Origin: Psococerastis gibbosa
Taxonomy: Eukaryota > Arthropoda > Insecta > Psocodea > Psocidae
Assembly: GCA_963971405.1 (NCBI GenBank)
Contig: OZ020491.1
Coordinates: forward strand, 26,468,855 to 26,532,854
Direction of reading: 5' to 3'
DNA length: 64,000 nucleotides
Below are positions 63,250-64,000 of the stretch, one piece after another. Numbering within the stretch: position 1 is the stretch's first letter; every line of letters begins with the position of its first letter. Both the position numbers and the translations under genes were made by a program. Below the pieces are notes generated by a model. It was not told where the DNA came from and ran no database searches. It was given only the letters and a program-made list of their open reading frames with translations.

Positions 63250-64000
63250 AAACTGACTAATCCTATTCCTTCTAATTAACCCCCTCGCCTTCCGTCGCGC
63301 CCCCTTTCTGGATTTAAGACTCAGGGCCGTGTTCAGGTTTTATGATTTTGTCTTGAATAATAAGGGTCATGACAATGTCGGTGCTATCGAGTTATGTCGA
63401 GTTAGAAATGTTATCCAAGTTAACACATAATCGTGAGGGACTTCGGGGTGAGTTATTATGCTAAATCGAAACTGACTTATCGTATTCCTTCTAATTTTCC
63501 CCCTCGCCTTCTGTTGCGCCCCCTTTTTGGATTGAAGACTCAGGGCCGTGTTCAGGTTTTATGATTTTGTTTCGAATAATGAGTGTCTTAACAATGTCGG
63601 TGCTATCGAGTTATGTCGAGTTAGAAATGTTATCCAAGCTAACACATAATCGTGAGGGACTTCGAGGTGAGTTATTATGCTAAATCGAAACTGACTTATC
63701 GTATTCCTTCTAATTATCCCCCTCGCCTTCTGTTGCGCCCCCTTTTTGGATTGAAGACTCAGGGCCGTGTTCCGGTTTTATGATTTTGTCTTGAATAATA
63801 AGGGTCTTGACAATGTCGGTGCTATCGAGTTATGTCGAGTTAGAAATGTTATCCAAGTTAACACATAATCGTGAGGGACTTTGGGGTGAGTTATTATGCT
63901 AAATCGAAACTGACTTATCGTATTCCTTCTAATTACCCCCTCGCCTTCTGTTGCACCCCCTTTTTGGATTGAAGACTCAGGACCGTGTTCAGGTTTTATG
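63250..64000. repeat. Satellite array, 219-bp unit, runs off the window
   Basis: ACTGACTWATC-type starts occur at 63252, 63471, 63690 and 63909, exactly 219 apart. Each unit has CAGGGCCGTGTTCAGGTTTT, GACAATGTCGGTGCTATCGA and CACATAATCGTGAGGGACTT. A diverged lone piece of the unit is at about 24895-24955. Confidence 0.93.

Larger units (their letters stand above)
56382..64000 (+). other. Start of the next alpha-mannosidase II intron (runs off the window)
   Basis: The interval begins GTAAGTAGC directly after the third exon. No segment resembling the next conserved GH38 block was recognised to the window end. It is filled by inverted-repeat elements, SINEs, a 61-bp satellite and a 219-bp satellite. 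Confidence 0.75.

Overview
The window is a stretch of nuclear DNA from an animal, most likely an arthropod and probably an insect. It is AT-rich and shows canonical GT-AG introns. It is packed with decayed non-LTR retrotransposon (LINE) tails, tRNA- and 5S-like SINEs, inverted-repeat DNA elements and satellite arrays. There are no operons, ribosome binding sites, CRISPR arrays or other prokaryotic signals. Species and order cannot be fixed from sequence alone.

One cellular gene is well supported. It is on the + strand and encodes a Golgi-type alpha-mannosidase II (glycoside hydrolase family 38). Three consecutive N-terminal exons lie at 4237-4329, 43411-43583 and 56248-56381. They join in phase (0, then 2/1) into about 133 residues that carry the HSHNDPGW zinc-site motif and the TGGWVM-DEA motif. 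The exons are separated by introns of about 39.1 kb and 12.7 kb. The signal-anchor exon(s) lie upstream of 4237, possibly outside the window, and the rest of the catalytic domain lies beyond 64000. Nearly everything else is intronic.

Layout. 1-4.2 kb: upstream intron or 5' region with a TTAA-flanked long inverted-repeat element (2442-2843) and a TIR element carrying a nested hAT-like element (3325-4095). 4.3-15 kb: intron with SINEs, G-tract MITEs and a LINE RNase H remnant (10.7-11.3 kb). 15.3-17.7 kb: a 137-160 bp satellite. 17.8-18.1 kb: an unexplained minus-strand open frame rich in membrane segments. 18.2-21.1 kb: further duplicated units. 21.4-24.1 kb: hAT-like MITEs with clean 8-bp target duplications, and a minus-strand LINE tail. 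26.4-29.7 kb: three tandem arrays, one built from tRNA-like monomers. 30-34 kb: LINE tails and MITEs. 34.0-35.7 kb: a satellite of about 200 bp broken by three inserted elements. 36.8-45.7 kb: many LINE tails, a foldback element and exon 2. 45.8-55 kb: foldbacks, 5S-like SINEs and a 134-bp tandem array. 55.3-57.6 kb: a LINE tail and palindromic elements around exon 3. 58.3-60.0 kb: a 5S-like SINE and a 61-bp satellite interrupted by a SINE. 61-63 kb: SINEs, a near-perfect 139-bp hairpin and a CR1/L2-like LINE tail. 63.25-64.0 kb: a 219-bp satellite running off the window.

The most notable non-genic signals are: a family of modular palindromic elements sharing a TGACGTGGTAGCAGAC core; a five-copy SINE family with a 5S rRNA-like head; a satellite whose monomer looks like a tRNA promoter; and several nested insertions whose pre-insertion state is preserved elsewhere in the same window. 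No working transposase, reverse transcriptase or other intact autonomous gene was found.
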